From NCBI GenBank assembly GCA_038206235.1, contig JBBRBB010000002.1, positions 1 through 64,000 of the forward strand: a DNA stretch of 64,000 bases, in the 5' to 3' direction. The notes under the pieces are model-generated. The model saw nothing but the letters and a program-made list of their open reading frames with translations, was not told the origin of the DNA and did no database searches. The stretch comes from JBBRBB01 sp038206235. GTDB lineage: Bacteria; Bacteroidota; Bacteroidia; Chitinophagales; Chitinophagaceae. The translations under genes were made by a program, and so were the position numbers. Every line of letters starts with the position of its first letter. Positions within the stretch are counted from its first letter, which is position 1. Positions 1-7,507 of the stretch are shown one piece after another.

Positions 1-138
1 ACCTTTCAAAAGGGACCACATAAAATTTTTAGAGCAGCCTGTTGAAGCTGCCCTAACCGAGCTGGATTAAATCCGCTCTTATTTATTTTCCTTAATAACA
101 AAAGTAAAAATTATTTGGAAGTTAACACAGAATCTGCG
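1..138 (+). mobile_element. 3' end of an IS110-family element (copy 1)
   Basis: Bases 2-70 encode the last 22 residues and stop of an IS110/IS116/IS902-type transposase. Bases 1-138 match 43034-43171 with one substitution (position 107). The match runs about 68 bp past the stop codon and ends abruptly at 138, so that point is probably near the element's right end. The rest of this copy lies outside the window, so it may be complete or truncated there. The family call rests on the longer copy at 43 kb. Confidence 0.75.
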
Positions 139-458
139 GAAAAGAAAAATACTGGCAAAGTCAACTATTTGCAAAATGCCATTACTGCCATACTGAACAA
201 CAAAAATCCGGATATTACCACTACGAAGGCTATTGGATGCATTGTTAAGCGCAAGAAATAATAGATTGTTTAGTAGTGGTCGGCGTCCCATTAATTACCA
301 CCTCACCATTATTGGTTTTTCATGCTCAATTACTTGAATTAAACAATTATTGCCCTACTCTTGCCTTAAAAACTGCAGCCAGCTGTACAATTGGATGGAT
401 TATTGTATTATATAGAACTTGTCACCGTATTGCTGGTATTAACTTTAACAATAATCTC
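139..458. other. Intergenic stretch, no supported gene
   Basis: Between the IS110 end and the first lipoprotein gene I see no convincing reading frame on either strand. An open frame runs in phase into the downstream lipoprotein gene, but its N-terminal part has no recognisable protein character. No hairpin or repeat stands out. Confidence 0.5.
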
Positions 459-683
459 ATGAATCATTACATAAGAAAAACGGCTCCGCTGGTCTTTGCC
501 GCAATCATTATGACTGCTTCCTGCTCAGAATCAAAAACCAATTCGGAGGAACAAACGGAAATAAGTACAATTGATTCCACGTCGAAAGCAGTGAAAGAAA
601 ATACAGATAAACTCGACGAGCAAACAAAAAAAGTGGAAGAATCACTGGAAAAATTAGATAAGGAATTTGACAGTACCCAATAA
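459..683 (+). CDS. Small lipoprotein with coiled-coil-like tail
   Basis: This is a 74-residue predicted lipoprotein. The ATG at 459 is preferred over an upstream in-frame start at 276 because it is followed directly by a basic N-terminus, a hydrophobic stretch (LVFAAIIMTA) and a lipobox-like TASC, which would give a lipidated Cys near residue 22. The mature part is rich in Ser, Thr, Glu and Lys. Its last 30 residues (KENTDKLDEQTKKVEESL) have a heptad-like charged pattern that suggests a short coiled coil. The next secreted gene starts 9 bp downstream on the same strand, so the two may be cotranscribed. The family was not recognised. Confidence 0.65.
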   Translation: MNHYIRKTAPLVFAAIIMTASCSESKTNSEEQTEISTIDSTSKAVKENTDKLDEQTKKVEESLEKLDKEFDSTQ

Positions 684-692
684 ACAAATACC

Positions 693-1412
693 ATGAAAAA
701 ACAACTAAAAAGGTTAGGCTTTGTGTTTTTACTAATTACCGCGGTAATATTTGCTGCTTTTACCCCACAGCAAAAAGATAAGAACAAAAATAAAGATCAA
801 CAGGAGGGGCAGGGTAAAAAGCAGGATAAATCCAATAAAGGCGGTAATGCCGACAACGCCAAAAATAAGGGAAAGGATAAGGATGATGAGAATGGCAATA
901 AAGGTAAAAATGACAATAATGGAAATAACCATGACTGGGACAAGGAGTATGTCTATAACTGGAACCGCGAAACGTTTAAGGACAGGCAAAAAATAAAAAA
1001 CTATGATAAGGTCACCGTCTGCCATAAGTTTAGAAGTAATTCTGGACCTGCTGTTACCCTCAGGGTTTCTCCCAATGCGCTAAAAGCGCATATCAACCAT
1101 GGAGATATCATGGGGAATTGTCCGCCAATAAAGAGCCACTACAGCGATATTTTTTTGCGCAGAAGAAACGATTATTATAACTACCTGCAGGAAAGCCAGG
1201 AGAAAGTTTGGTACAGCAGGTCTGTATTAGATTATTCAAGGATAAGACTCGCCGACTACCGTGTGCAATTGGTTACGCTCCAAAACAGGCGTATGCCCCC
1301 GGCGGATATAGAACGGAAACGGGTAACAGTGATAGCACTGGAGCAAAATGTGACATTGCTGGAAGCATTAATCGGAGTAACCGCCAATATACTGGTCAAT
1401 AAATTAGAATAA
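693..1412 (+). CDS. Secreted protein with Lys/Asn/Gly-rich linker and a CH...HGD...C domain
   Basis: This 239-residue protein has a signal peptide (about residues 1-24, FVFLLITAVIFAAF). Residues 27-80 form a low-complexity Lys/Asn/Gly/Asp linker. Residues 105-142 carry the pattern VTVCHKF...SPNALKAHINHGDIMGNC, which resembles a short module common in secreted Bacteroidota proteins (a VTICH...HGD...C arrangement). The paired Cys and His residues suggest metal binding or a disulfide, but that is inference. The C-terminal 90 residues look helical and charged (YNYLQESQEKV, LADYRVQLVTLQ). Function is unknown; the export call is firmer than the domain call. Confidence 0.7.
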   Translation: MKKQLKRLGFVFLLITAVIFAAFTPQQKDKNKNKDQQEGQGKKQDKSNKGGNADNAKNKGKDKDDENGNKGKNDNNGNNHDWDKEYVYNWNRETFKDRQKIKNYDKVTVCHKFRSNSGPAVTLRVSPNALKAHINHGDIMGNCPPIKSHYSDIFLRRRNDYYNYLQESQEKVWYSRSVLDYSRIRLADYRVQLVTLQNRRMPPADIERKRVTVIALEQNVTLLEALIGVTANILVNKLE

Positions 1413-1440
1413 CAGGCCGGGTTGCTGTTGTTGCTTCCGC

Positions 1441-1466
1441 CCTTGTTGGTGTTGTCACCAACAAGG
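1441..1466. terminator. Perfect 11-bp hairpin downstream of the secreted-protein gene
   Basis: CCTTGTTGGTG and CACCAACAAGG form a perfect 11-bp stem with a TTGT loop, 28 bp after the stop codon of the gene ending at 1412. There is no downstream T-run, so it is a terminator candidate only by position. The left arm and loop recur at 1589-1610 in a truncated form. Confidence 0.45.
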
Positions 1467-1588
1467 ATTGGGAGTCGTAAAAAATGTGATCATTCAATAC
1501 CTATCAATTCTTCTATACTGATAATTTCATCATCTCTAAAAATGAAAGATATTTTTCATCAATAATTTCAAAATTCTTTCTTACTCCG

Positions 1589-1610
1589 CCCTTGTTGGTG
1601 TTGTCACCAC
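1589..1610. repeat. Partial second copy of the 1441 hairpin
   Basis: The string CCCTTGTTGGTGTTGTCACC is repeated from the 1441 hairpin about 150 bp upstream, but the right arm then diverges and only a 6-bp stem remains. The copy sits next to the pseudogene remnants that follow. Confidence 0.5.
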
Positions 1611-1628
1611 GGCTTTTTTCATCAACGT

Positions 1629-1844
1629 TTAGAGCTTTAGGTCCTTATTGTACATAAGCAATTCACTCCAGCTGCTCTCTACATATTTTTGAATTCCTTC
1701 CAGATAGCTGTCGAATGAGTCCTGCCCATTTGCTGTATTATATCTTTGCATGAAAGACTTTCTATAGCTGGTATCTCTTTCTTTCCAACCGTCTTTATAT
1801 CTTGTAACAATAATGTATTGCGGCGGACCAGAAACTAAGCGTTG
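1629..1844 (-). pseudogene. C-terminal fragment of a paralogue of the secreted protein at 2841-3560
   Basis: Read on the minus strand, this region encodes about 70 residues ending in SSWSELLMYNKDLKL and a stop at 1629. They align with the C-terminus of the intact protein 1 kb away: PPQYIIVTRYKDGWKERDTS matches its EPGYITVTRLKNGLKELATD, and SFDSYLEGIQKYVESSWSEL matches QFDTWLKDYSDAVQSRWSEL. Upstream of about 1840 the similarity stops and another gene's N-terminus begins in a different frame. It is therefore a severed paralogue. Confidence 0.7.
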
Positions 1845-2073
1845 CTAACCGTGTGCTTCCATAGTAAACGTTGCCTGACAAGTAGAGATTTTTCCATGCC
1901 TTTGTTGAACTGCCAAGACCGATGGAGTTGTTTACACCGGGTGTAAGGCTTTGATTAAAGGCAACTGCACTTAAATTGGAGAGGCTTATGTTTGCTTGAG
2001 TATAGGCTATGGCAATGTGCAGTGTTGCAATGGCCGCAAGCAGTAGTTGTTTTTTCCTGAAGTTTTTTTTTAA
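1833..2073 (-). pseudogene. N-terminal fragment of a secreted tail-fibre-like protein
   Basis: On the minus strand, the frame starting near 2073 reads LKKNFRKKQLLLAAIATLHI and continues with AIAYTQANISLSNLSAVAFN and then LGSSTKAWKNLYLSGNVYYG. This is a signal peptide followed by the type of repeat seen at the N-terminus of tail-fibre-domain proteins of Bacteroidota. No ATG is in phase (ATA precedes the first Leu codon), and the frame runs into the unrelated fragment at about 1840. The original gene has lost its start and everything after about residue 75. Confidence 0.5.
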
Positions 2074-2149
2074 TATTTAAATAAAAATTTTGCGTGTCTT
2101 TATCCCGAAAATTTTGCGTTTCTAATTTTCGGTTCTATATATTTTCTGA

Positions 2150-2662
2150 TTATTTCTTATCGTTATTATAGATTTCCCTAATGCAGACATACTTACCGTC
2201 TCTCGTTTCCCAAACAGAGATGTACTTACCGGTGTTATAAACCTTGCCTTCTTTGTTTTTGTAAGTTGTCTTCCCGGTTTCAGTTACCACATTACCATCT
2301 CCATAAATGTCCATGGTTTCAAAAGAAATAGTAGTGCCTGCAGGTAAAGATTTCAAGTCATTGTCTGCATAGGTGCGTATGGCAGATTTTCCTACAAGCA
2401 TTGAGGACTTATCAGTCATGCTCACTGCATCATCTGCGTACAAACCCATAAGAGCATCGAGATCATGGGCATTCATTGCAGCAGCCCATTCATTCTCTCG
2501 GTTTACTATTTCTGCACGTACCTGGTTCATGTCTGTTTTAGCAACTCCTGTCGTATCCTGCGAAGATGTATTTGATGTTGCTGAATCATTATTACATGCT
2601 GTTGTAAAAATGTAAAGAAGAGTAGCGATGGTGAGAACGCGGTGGAAATAATTGTTTTGCAT
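2150..2662 (-). CDS. DUF4440/SnoaL-like (NTF2-fold) lipoprotein
   Basis: From the ATG at 2662 the product is 170 residues. An in-frame TTG lies 8 codons upstream, but the ATG puts the signal peptide at the N-terminus (LTIATLLYIFTTAC, lipobox TTAC). The mature part carries the NTF2-like pattern of DUF4440/SnoaL proteins: NRENEWAAAMNAHDLDALMG, LYADDAVSMT, GKSAIRTYAD, then a strand-rich half ending KYISVWETRDGKYVCIREIY. Members of this fold include small-molecule binders and some enzymes, and no specific substrate can be read here. It is monocistronic by position and points the same way as the secreted gene at 2841. Confidence 0.8.
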   Translation of the reverse strand: MQNNYFHRVLTIATLLYIFTTACNNDSATSNTSSQDTTGVAKTDMNQVRAEIVNRENEWAAAMNAHDLDALMGLYADDAVSMTDKSSMLVGKSAIRTYADNDLKSLPAGTTISFETMDIYGDGNVVTETGKTTYKNKEGKVYNTGKYISVWETRDGKYVCIREIYNNDKK

Positions 2663-2769
2663 TTTTGTTGTTTTTGATTTGATCAAAAGCTATGGCTTGC
2701 GAACACTTCTAAATAAAAAACGATAGCAGATTTATTTGTAGTTCAGAATGTCTCTTAGCTAAGCAATAA

Positions 2770-2820
2770 CGCAGGGTCTCATAGGGTGCCTATATAACTA
2801 TGCAATGAGGGCCTGCTGAA
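2770..2820. repeat. Dispersed palindrome, GTCTC/GAGAC family (copy 1)
   Basis: The left half GCAGGGTCTCAT and the right half ATGAGGGCCTGCTG can pair with mismatches around a central AT-rich loop. The left half is identical to that at 36776. Other members lie at 29916, 30728, 37571 and 42742; most end in TGCTGG or TGCGG just after the right arm. Confidence 0.5.
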
Positions 2821-2840
2821 ATGAAAAGCTCGTTGACAAA

Positions 2841-3560
2841 TTATTTTGAACTCAATTCTGGCTTGTAGATGAGTAGTTCACTCCAGCGGCTCTGCACTGC
2901 ATCAGAATAATCTTTCAACCAGGTATCAAATTGTCCGGCACCATAAACATCATTATACCTGCCAGCCAATGGCTTGCGATAATCAGTAGCTAATTCTTTT
3001 AAACCATTTTTTAAACGTGTTACAGTAATATAGCCGGGCTCTCCTGAAAAGGATGCGGAATATACGGCAACAGATTCATTAGCGGCTTCTGACACTTTTT
3101 TAAGTCTTGTAAGAAGGTCTTTTACAGCGACAATTTTACCGGGTTTTGCCGTCATATGATTTATAACAATCTTATCTGCGTACTCAGTAAGCTGTACAGT
3201 ACTCAAATCGGTCTGGAAATCATAATAACCGCTTTGACCCTGCCCTACGGTAAGAGGCATTACATTTTTTTCCCAATCGGCTGTGTGTTCGGCACTAATG
3301 TCGCCACGAGCATCCAAAATGCTCCAACTGCTGGGACCTTCAGAAACCATGTATCCACCGGCATCCGGACCTGATTGAATGCTAAATACCCGCCACTTAA
3401 CATCTCCGGTGTGATATTTCTGGGCATGGTTAGTAAGTGCTTTTTCAAATTCGGAAACCTTGTCATTTTTAGCGAATAAACGGTTGGATGTAACAACTGT
3501 TTTTGTCTGACCTATTCCTAATAAAGGAATAAGTGAGAGCAAGAAGAAATACTTTTTCAT
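2841..3560 (-). CDS. Conserved secreted protein of unknown function
   Basis: This 239-residue protein has a signal peptide (MKKYFFLLSLIPLLGIGQ). The mature part looks like two related halves: residues 20-110 (VTSNRLFAKNDKVSEFEKAL ... VKWRVFSIQSGPDAGGYMVS) and 120-235 (NHMTAKPGKIVAVKDLLTRL ... EPGYITVTRLKNGL). Each has a strand-helix-strand feel like a dimeric ferredoxin-type (ABM-like) fold, which is inference. The C-terminus SRWSELLIYKPELSSK recurs in the fragment at 1629-1844, so a paralogue once lay next to it. No catalytic motif was recognised. Confidence 0.7.
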   Translation of the reverse strand: MKKYFFLLSLIPLLGIGQTKTVVTSNRLFAKNDKVSEFEKALTNHAQKYHTGDVKWRVFSIQSGPDAGGYMVSEGPSSWSILDARGDISAEHTADWEKNVMPLTVGQGQSGYYDFQTDLSTVQLTEYADKIVINHMTAKPGKIVAVKDLLTRLKKVSEAANESVAVYSASFSGEPGYITVTRLKNGLKELATDYRKPLAGRYNDVYGAGQFDTWLKDYSDAVQSRWSELLIYKPELSSK

Positions 3561-3922
3561 GTGTAATTTTTTTTAATTAGAAAATAAACGAAGTTTCAAT
3601 TATCGTTAACCCTCTAAAGGTCTGAACATTTTCTGCGGAGGATAAGGACATTTTCGCCATTTAATTGTACTTATTCGTCTTTCGCGGTGAAAAACTATGC
3701 AGAGGCAGGAATAATTTGACCCTTTAGCACCCTAATGGGGGAAATAACGTTGTACGTCCCCCTACCAGCGATAGGTCTCTTTTTTGCAGACAATCAGAAC
3801 TTCAACAACCCACTTCACATTTTGGCACATTTGCAAGTACACAAAGCTTGACAGAGAAGCAACTTACAAAAGAGACAAAATCTTCCTTTGCACAAGCAGA
3901 CTTTTAGCTAAATTTGTTGGCA
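3561..3922. other. Intergenic region leading into the restriction-modification island
   Basis: No gene is visible in this 362-bp stretch. It probably holds the divergent promoters of the secreted gene (minus) and the methyltransferase (plus). Bases 3824-3876 form the left copy of a direct repeat that also lies just after the island. Confidence 0.6.
3824..3876 (+). repeat. Left boundary repeat of the four-gene island
   Basis: Starting GGCACATTTGCAAG, then ACACAAAGCT, and ending ACAAAAGAG, this segment matches 8491-8548 in the same orientation with small indels. The copies lie 47 bp before the methyltransferase start and 17 bp after the RelA/SpoT gene, which suggests that the island was inserted as a cassette. 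Confidence 0.55.
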
Positions 3923-5524
3923 ATGATAAAAGCTATAGACATTCATCCGCTTTACAATGAGTTGCCGAGCCATTATGCTGACAGGCTGGGTGTCGTGTAT
4001 GCAAAAACTGTTTCGGCACAACATAAAAAAGACAATGGACAATTCTTTACACCGACTGAGATTGCTCAATTCATGGCTGGACTTACCAAGCAAACACAGA
4101 ACAAATTAAAAATACTTGACCCAGGTTGCGGAACAGCAATTCTTTCAAGTTCGCTCATTGAGACACTTACAAAACAAAATGACAATTTAAAAGAAATTGA
4201 ACTTGTTGTTTATGAGACCGACAAAGACATCTTGCCATTTACACAGGCGACACTTGATTATTTAGAAAAGTGGTTGAAAAAAAATAAAATCAAATTCAAG
4301 GCGACACTTGACACAAATGATTTCGTTCTTGAAAACAAAGAATGTTTTGAACCATCAGCAACACTTTTCTTTGAGCCAAAGAATGCTATTTACGATATAG
4401 TTATTTGTAATCCACCATATTTCAAAATACCCAAAGAAGATAAGAGAGCAACCGTAGCAAAATCTATTGTTTGGGGGCAACCAAATATTTACTCAATCTT
4501 TATGATGGTTGCAACTAAGCTTTTAAAAGAAAATGGCGAACTAATTTTTATAACGCCAAGAAGCTTTGCTTCGGGTAACTATTTCAGAGCTTTTCGTGAA
4601 GCTTTTTTTCAAGAAATTCAATTAGAACAAATCCATTTGTTTGTTTCAAGAACGGATACTTTCGACCGTGATAATGTTTTGCAAGAGACATTAATTTTAA
4701 AAGGTAAAAAACAAAACCTAAATGGAAATCTTCCTTCAATACTTGTAACACATTCCAACGGAATAAAAGACATTAATGATTACACAAAAAAAATTTATAA
4801 AGCTGCTGAATTAATTGACCTTAATTCCAAAGAAAAAATAATACATCTTCCAGCCAATGAAATGGATGATAAAGTCATTAAACTTTTTAGATCATGGAAA
4901 GGAAGTTTGCAACAATACGACATTCAAATTTCAACGGGTCCAGTTGTTTCATTTAGAGCTACAAAGTATTTGCATGAGCAATATCAAAATGGAAATATCA
5001 TTTTAGTTCCTTTGTATCAGCTTATCAATACTGCTAAAATGCAATTCAAGTTTCCAGTATTTAAAAGAAATAAACCACAATACATTCAGCAATGTGAAGA
5101 AACAAAGCCACTTTTAATTCCAAATAAGAATTACATTTTTTTACGTCGCTTTAGTGCAAAGGATGATAAAAGCAGATTAGTGGCAACTCCATATTTTGTT
5201 GACATCACTCAAGCGGAATACATTGGTGTGGAAAATCATCTCAATTATATTTACAGACCCAAAGGACATCTTGATAGAAATGAAATATTAGGACTTTCTG
5301 CTTTACTTAACAGCAATCTTTTTGATACTTATTTTAGAACTTTCAATGGCAATATAAATGTAAGTGCAACAGAACTTCGTGAAATGCCAATGCCACCATT
5401 GGAAGATATAAAACAAATTGGTAACCAAATAATTTTACAAAACAATTACTCTCAATCAATAGTTGACGATATTGTAAACGACTACTTTGATTTAGAATAT
5501 ATTTTCGCTTATGAGCAAAATTGA
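3923..5524 (+). CDS. N6-adenine DNA methyltransferase, PstI/BsuBI type
   Basis: The ATG at 3923 gives 533 residues; a TTG three codons upstream is a poor alternative. The SAM-binding motif I is LDPGCGTAIL (about residues 63-72) and the catalytic motif IV is CNPPYF (about 165-170). Motif I before IV marks a gamma-class N6-adenine methyltransferase. The N-terminal QFFTPTEIAQFM is typical of this group, and the C-terminal half would hold the target recognition domain. The next gene encodes a PstI/BsuBI-type endonuclease and overlaps it by 14 bp, so this enzyme should protect the adenine of CTGCAG. The specificity is inferred from the partner, not read directly. Confidence 0.9.
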   Translation: MIKAIDIHPLYNELPSHYADRLGVVYAKTVSAQHKKDNGQFFTPTEIAQFMAGLTKQTQNKLKILDPGCGTAILSSSLIETLTKQNDNLKEIELVVYETDKDILPFTQATLDYLEKWLKKNKIKFKATLDTNDFVLENKECFEPSATLFFEPKNAIYDIVICNPPYFKIPKEDKRATVAKSIVWGQPNIYSIFMMVATKLLKENGELIFITPRSFASGNYFRAFREAFFQEIQLEQIHLFVSRTDTFDRDNVLQETLILKGKKQNLNGNLPSILVTHSNGIKDINDYTKKIYKAAELIDLNSKEKIIHLPANEMDDKVIKLFRSWKGSLQQYDIQISTGPVVSFRATKYLHEQYQNGNIILVPLYQLINTAKMQFKFPVFKRNKPQYIQQCEETKPLLIPNKNYIFLRRFSAKDDKSRLVATPYFVDITQAEYIGVENHLNYIYRPKGHLDRNEILGLSALLNSNLFDTYFRTFNGNINVSATELREMPMPPLEDIKQIGNQIILQNNYSQSIVDDIVNDYFDLEYIFAYEQN

Positions 5525-6446
5525 TGACGCACAGAAAATCCTGAAAGAATTAGGACTTCCTACATCTCAACAAAATGAAATTTCAGCTTACACTCTGTTA
5601 GCTCTTTGTGGAATTAAGCCACGAGATAAATGGGATAAAGCCTCTAACAAAAGTTTGAAAGTTTCAAAAGGCATCATGGCATTTTGTAAAGACGTTTACA
5701 AAAAAGAATATGCGCCAAATACAAGAGAAACTTTTCGCAGACAAGTATTACATCAATTTGTTCAAGCAAGGATTGTAGATTATAATCCTGATAATCCAAG
5801 TTTGCCTGTTAACAGCCCTAATGCACATTATGCTTTAACGAATGAAGCACTTGAGACTATACAATCCTTTGGAACAAAAGCTTGGAAGGAAGAAGTTGCA
5901 AGGTTTAAATCTGAAGTAGGAGAATTGTCAAAGCGATACCTAAAAGAAAGAAAACAAATACTCATTCCTGTTAAACTAAGTAATGGTAAAACATTAAAAC
6001 TTTCGGCAGGTAAACACAATGTAGTTCAAGCGGCAATTGTCCAGGACTTTGCTGAACGCTTTGCACATGGCAGTGAAGTTCTTTATTTAGGAGACACAGC
6101 CAATAAGGACTTATACATGGACAAGGAAACTCTTAAAGGATTAGGTATTCCGATTGATGAACATAGTAAGCTTCCTGATGTTGTGTTGTATGACCAAAAA
6201 AGAAATTGGCTTTACCTTATTGAAGCAGTTACATCGCATGGCCCTGTTTCACCAAAACGGGTTATTGAATTAGAAGAACTTTTAAAAGATTGCAAAGCAG
6301 GTAAAGTTTATGTTTCTGCATTTCCTGACTTTGCAGAATTTAAAAAGCATTCAACAAACATTGCGTGGGAAACAGAAGTTTGGGTTGTTGATTTTCCTGA
6401 ACACATGGTACATTTTAACGGCGACCGTTTCATGGGGCCAAGATAA
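5511..6446 (+). CDS. BsuBI/PstI-family type II restriction endonuclease
   Basis: This 311-residue protein has the hallmark C-terminal block of the BsuBI/PstI family: LPDVVLYDQKRNW, LYLIEAVTSHGPVSPKR (about residues 221-250) and the later VYVSAFPDFAEF. The Asp of PDVV and the Glu of IEAV are the likely metal-binding residues of a PD-(D/E)XK-like nuclease. The N-terminal half (ISAYTLLALCGIKPRDKW, NTRETFRRQVLHQFVQARIV) is also family-typical. Known members cut CTGCAG. It starts inside the methyltransferase gene, an arrangement that couples translation of the two. No lesion is visible. Confidence 0.92.
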   Translation: MSKIDDAQKILKELGLPTSQQNEISAYTLLALCGIKPRDKWDKASNKSLKVSKGIMAFCKDVYKKEYAPNTRETFRRQVLHQFVQARIVDYNPDNPSLPVNSPNAHYALTNEALETIQSFGTKAWKEEVARFKSEVGELSKRYLKERKQILIPVKLSNGKTLKLSAGKHNVVQAAIVQDFAERFAHGSEVLYLGDTANKDLYMDKETLKGLGIPIDEHSKLPDVVLYDQKRNWLYLIEAVTSHGPVSPKRVIELEELLKDCKAGKVYVSAFPDFAEFKKHSTNIAWETEVWVVDFPEHMVHFNGDRFMGPR

Positions 6447-6455
6447 ATTTTATTT

Positions 6456-7502
6456 ATGAAAAGACAACCAACACCTCAACACCTAACATGGTTTCTTGAT
6501 ATGTATAGGAATAAACAATTAGACTTAAATCCTCCATATCAAAGAAAAAGTGTTTGGACACCAAAAGACAAGAAATTCTTTCTTGACACAATATTTAGAA
6601 ACTATCCGGCTCCTCCCATTTTTGTACACAGGGAAACCGATGATAAAGGATTTACAGAATATCATGTAGTTGATGGTAAACAACGTCTCGAAACTATTTT
6701 TTCTTTCGCAGAGAACAAACTTGCTATAAGTAAAACCTATGGTGACGAAAATCTTGATGGGAAAAAATTCAAAGACTTAGATATTGCGTATAAAAGAAAG
6801 TTTTGGGATTATATACTTGTTGTTGATTTCATTGAAAGCATTGAAGGAACAAATATTGACGAAGTATTTGATAGAGTTAATAGAAACTCAAAAAATCTTC
6901 AACCTCAGGAATTAAGGCATGCGAGATTTGACGGATGGTTCATAAATGAATCGGAAAATGAAAGTGAAGAACTATTTTGGTGGGATATAAAAGTAAGCAC
7001 TAAAGCGAAAGATAAGAGAATGAGAAATGTCCAGTTTATATCTGAACTTCTCTTAATTACTCTTGAAGGTAAAATAGTCGGTTTTAGCCAAGATTATTTA
7101 GATGAAATGTACGCAAAGTATGATGCACCTGAAGAGACTATTGAAACATTTGATTTAGATGCGTATATTCTCGAGAAAAACAGGGTAAAACAAGTTTTAT
7201 TGGAAATTAATCAAACTAATAATTGTTTAGATTTATTCGGAAAAACAGCTAATAATTTATATACACTTTGGGCATTAATTACGCTGAACAAGAACAATAT
7301 TCCAGCATCAAACATTTTAGCCGAAAGGTATCGTGCTTTTATGCAAGGAGTTCAAGGATTTATTGATGCACAAACACCTGATGAAACTATCCCAACTGCT
7401 GAAACGGTAAATCAATTTAGTTATTATCTTAATTCCAAAGGTGCAGCAACCGAACCTCCACAAAGAGAAAATCGTTTAACGGCACTATCAAGTATACTTT
7501 AA
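6456..7502 (+). CDS. DUF262 (ParB/GmrSD N-terminal-like) protein in the restriction island
   Basis: This 348-residue protein opens with the DUF262 signature: LNPPYQRKSVWTPKDKKFFL (residues 24-43), then FVHRETDDKG, VVDGKQRLETIFSF (about 71-84, the D-G-x-Q-R motif) and DEVFDRVNRNSKNLQPQELR. DUF262 is the N-terminal domain of GmrSD-type modification-dependent restriction enzymes and has a ParB/Srx-like nucleotide-binding fold. No HNH (DUF1524) half is present, so this is a stand-alone DUF262 protein. The gene starts 9 bp after the endonuclease gene and ends 5 bp before the RelA/SpoT gene. A role as NTP-dependent sensor or effector in defence is inference. Confidence 0.85.
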   Translation: MKRQPTPQHLTWFLDMYRNKQLDLNPPYQRKSVWTPKDKKFFLDTIFRNYPAPPIFVHRETDDKGFTEYHVVDGKQRLETIFSFAENKLAISKTYGDENLDGKKFKDLDIAYKRKFWDYILVVDFIESIEGTNIDEVFDRVNRNSKNLQPQELRHARFDGWFINESENESEELFWWDIKVSTKAKDKRMRNVQFISELLLITLEGKIVGFSQDYLDEMYAKYDAPEETIETFDLDAYILEKNRVKQVLLEINQTNNCLDLFGKTANNLYTLWALITLNKNNIPASNILAERYRAFMQGVQGFIDAQTPDETIPTAETVNQFSYYLNSKGAATEPPQRENRLTALSSIL

Positions 7503-7507
7503 TTCTA

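Noticed and set aside
276..458. N-terminal extension of the lipoprotein gene
   Set aside because: The extension has no family-like sequence and would bury the signal peptide and lipobox in the middle of the protein, so the ATG at 459 was used.
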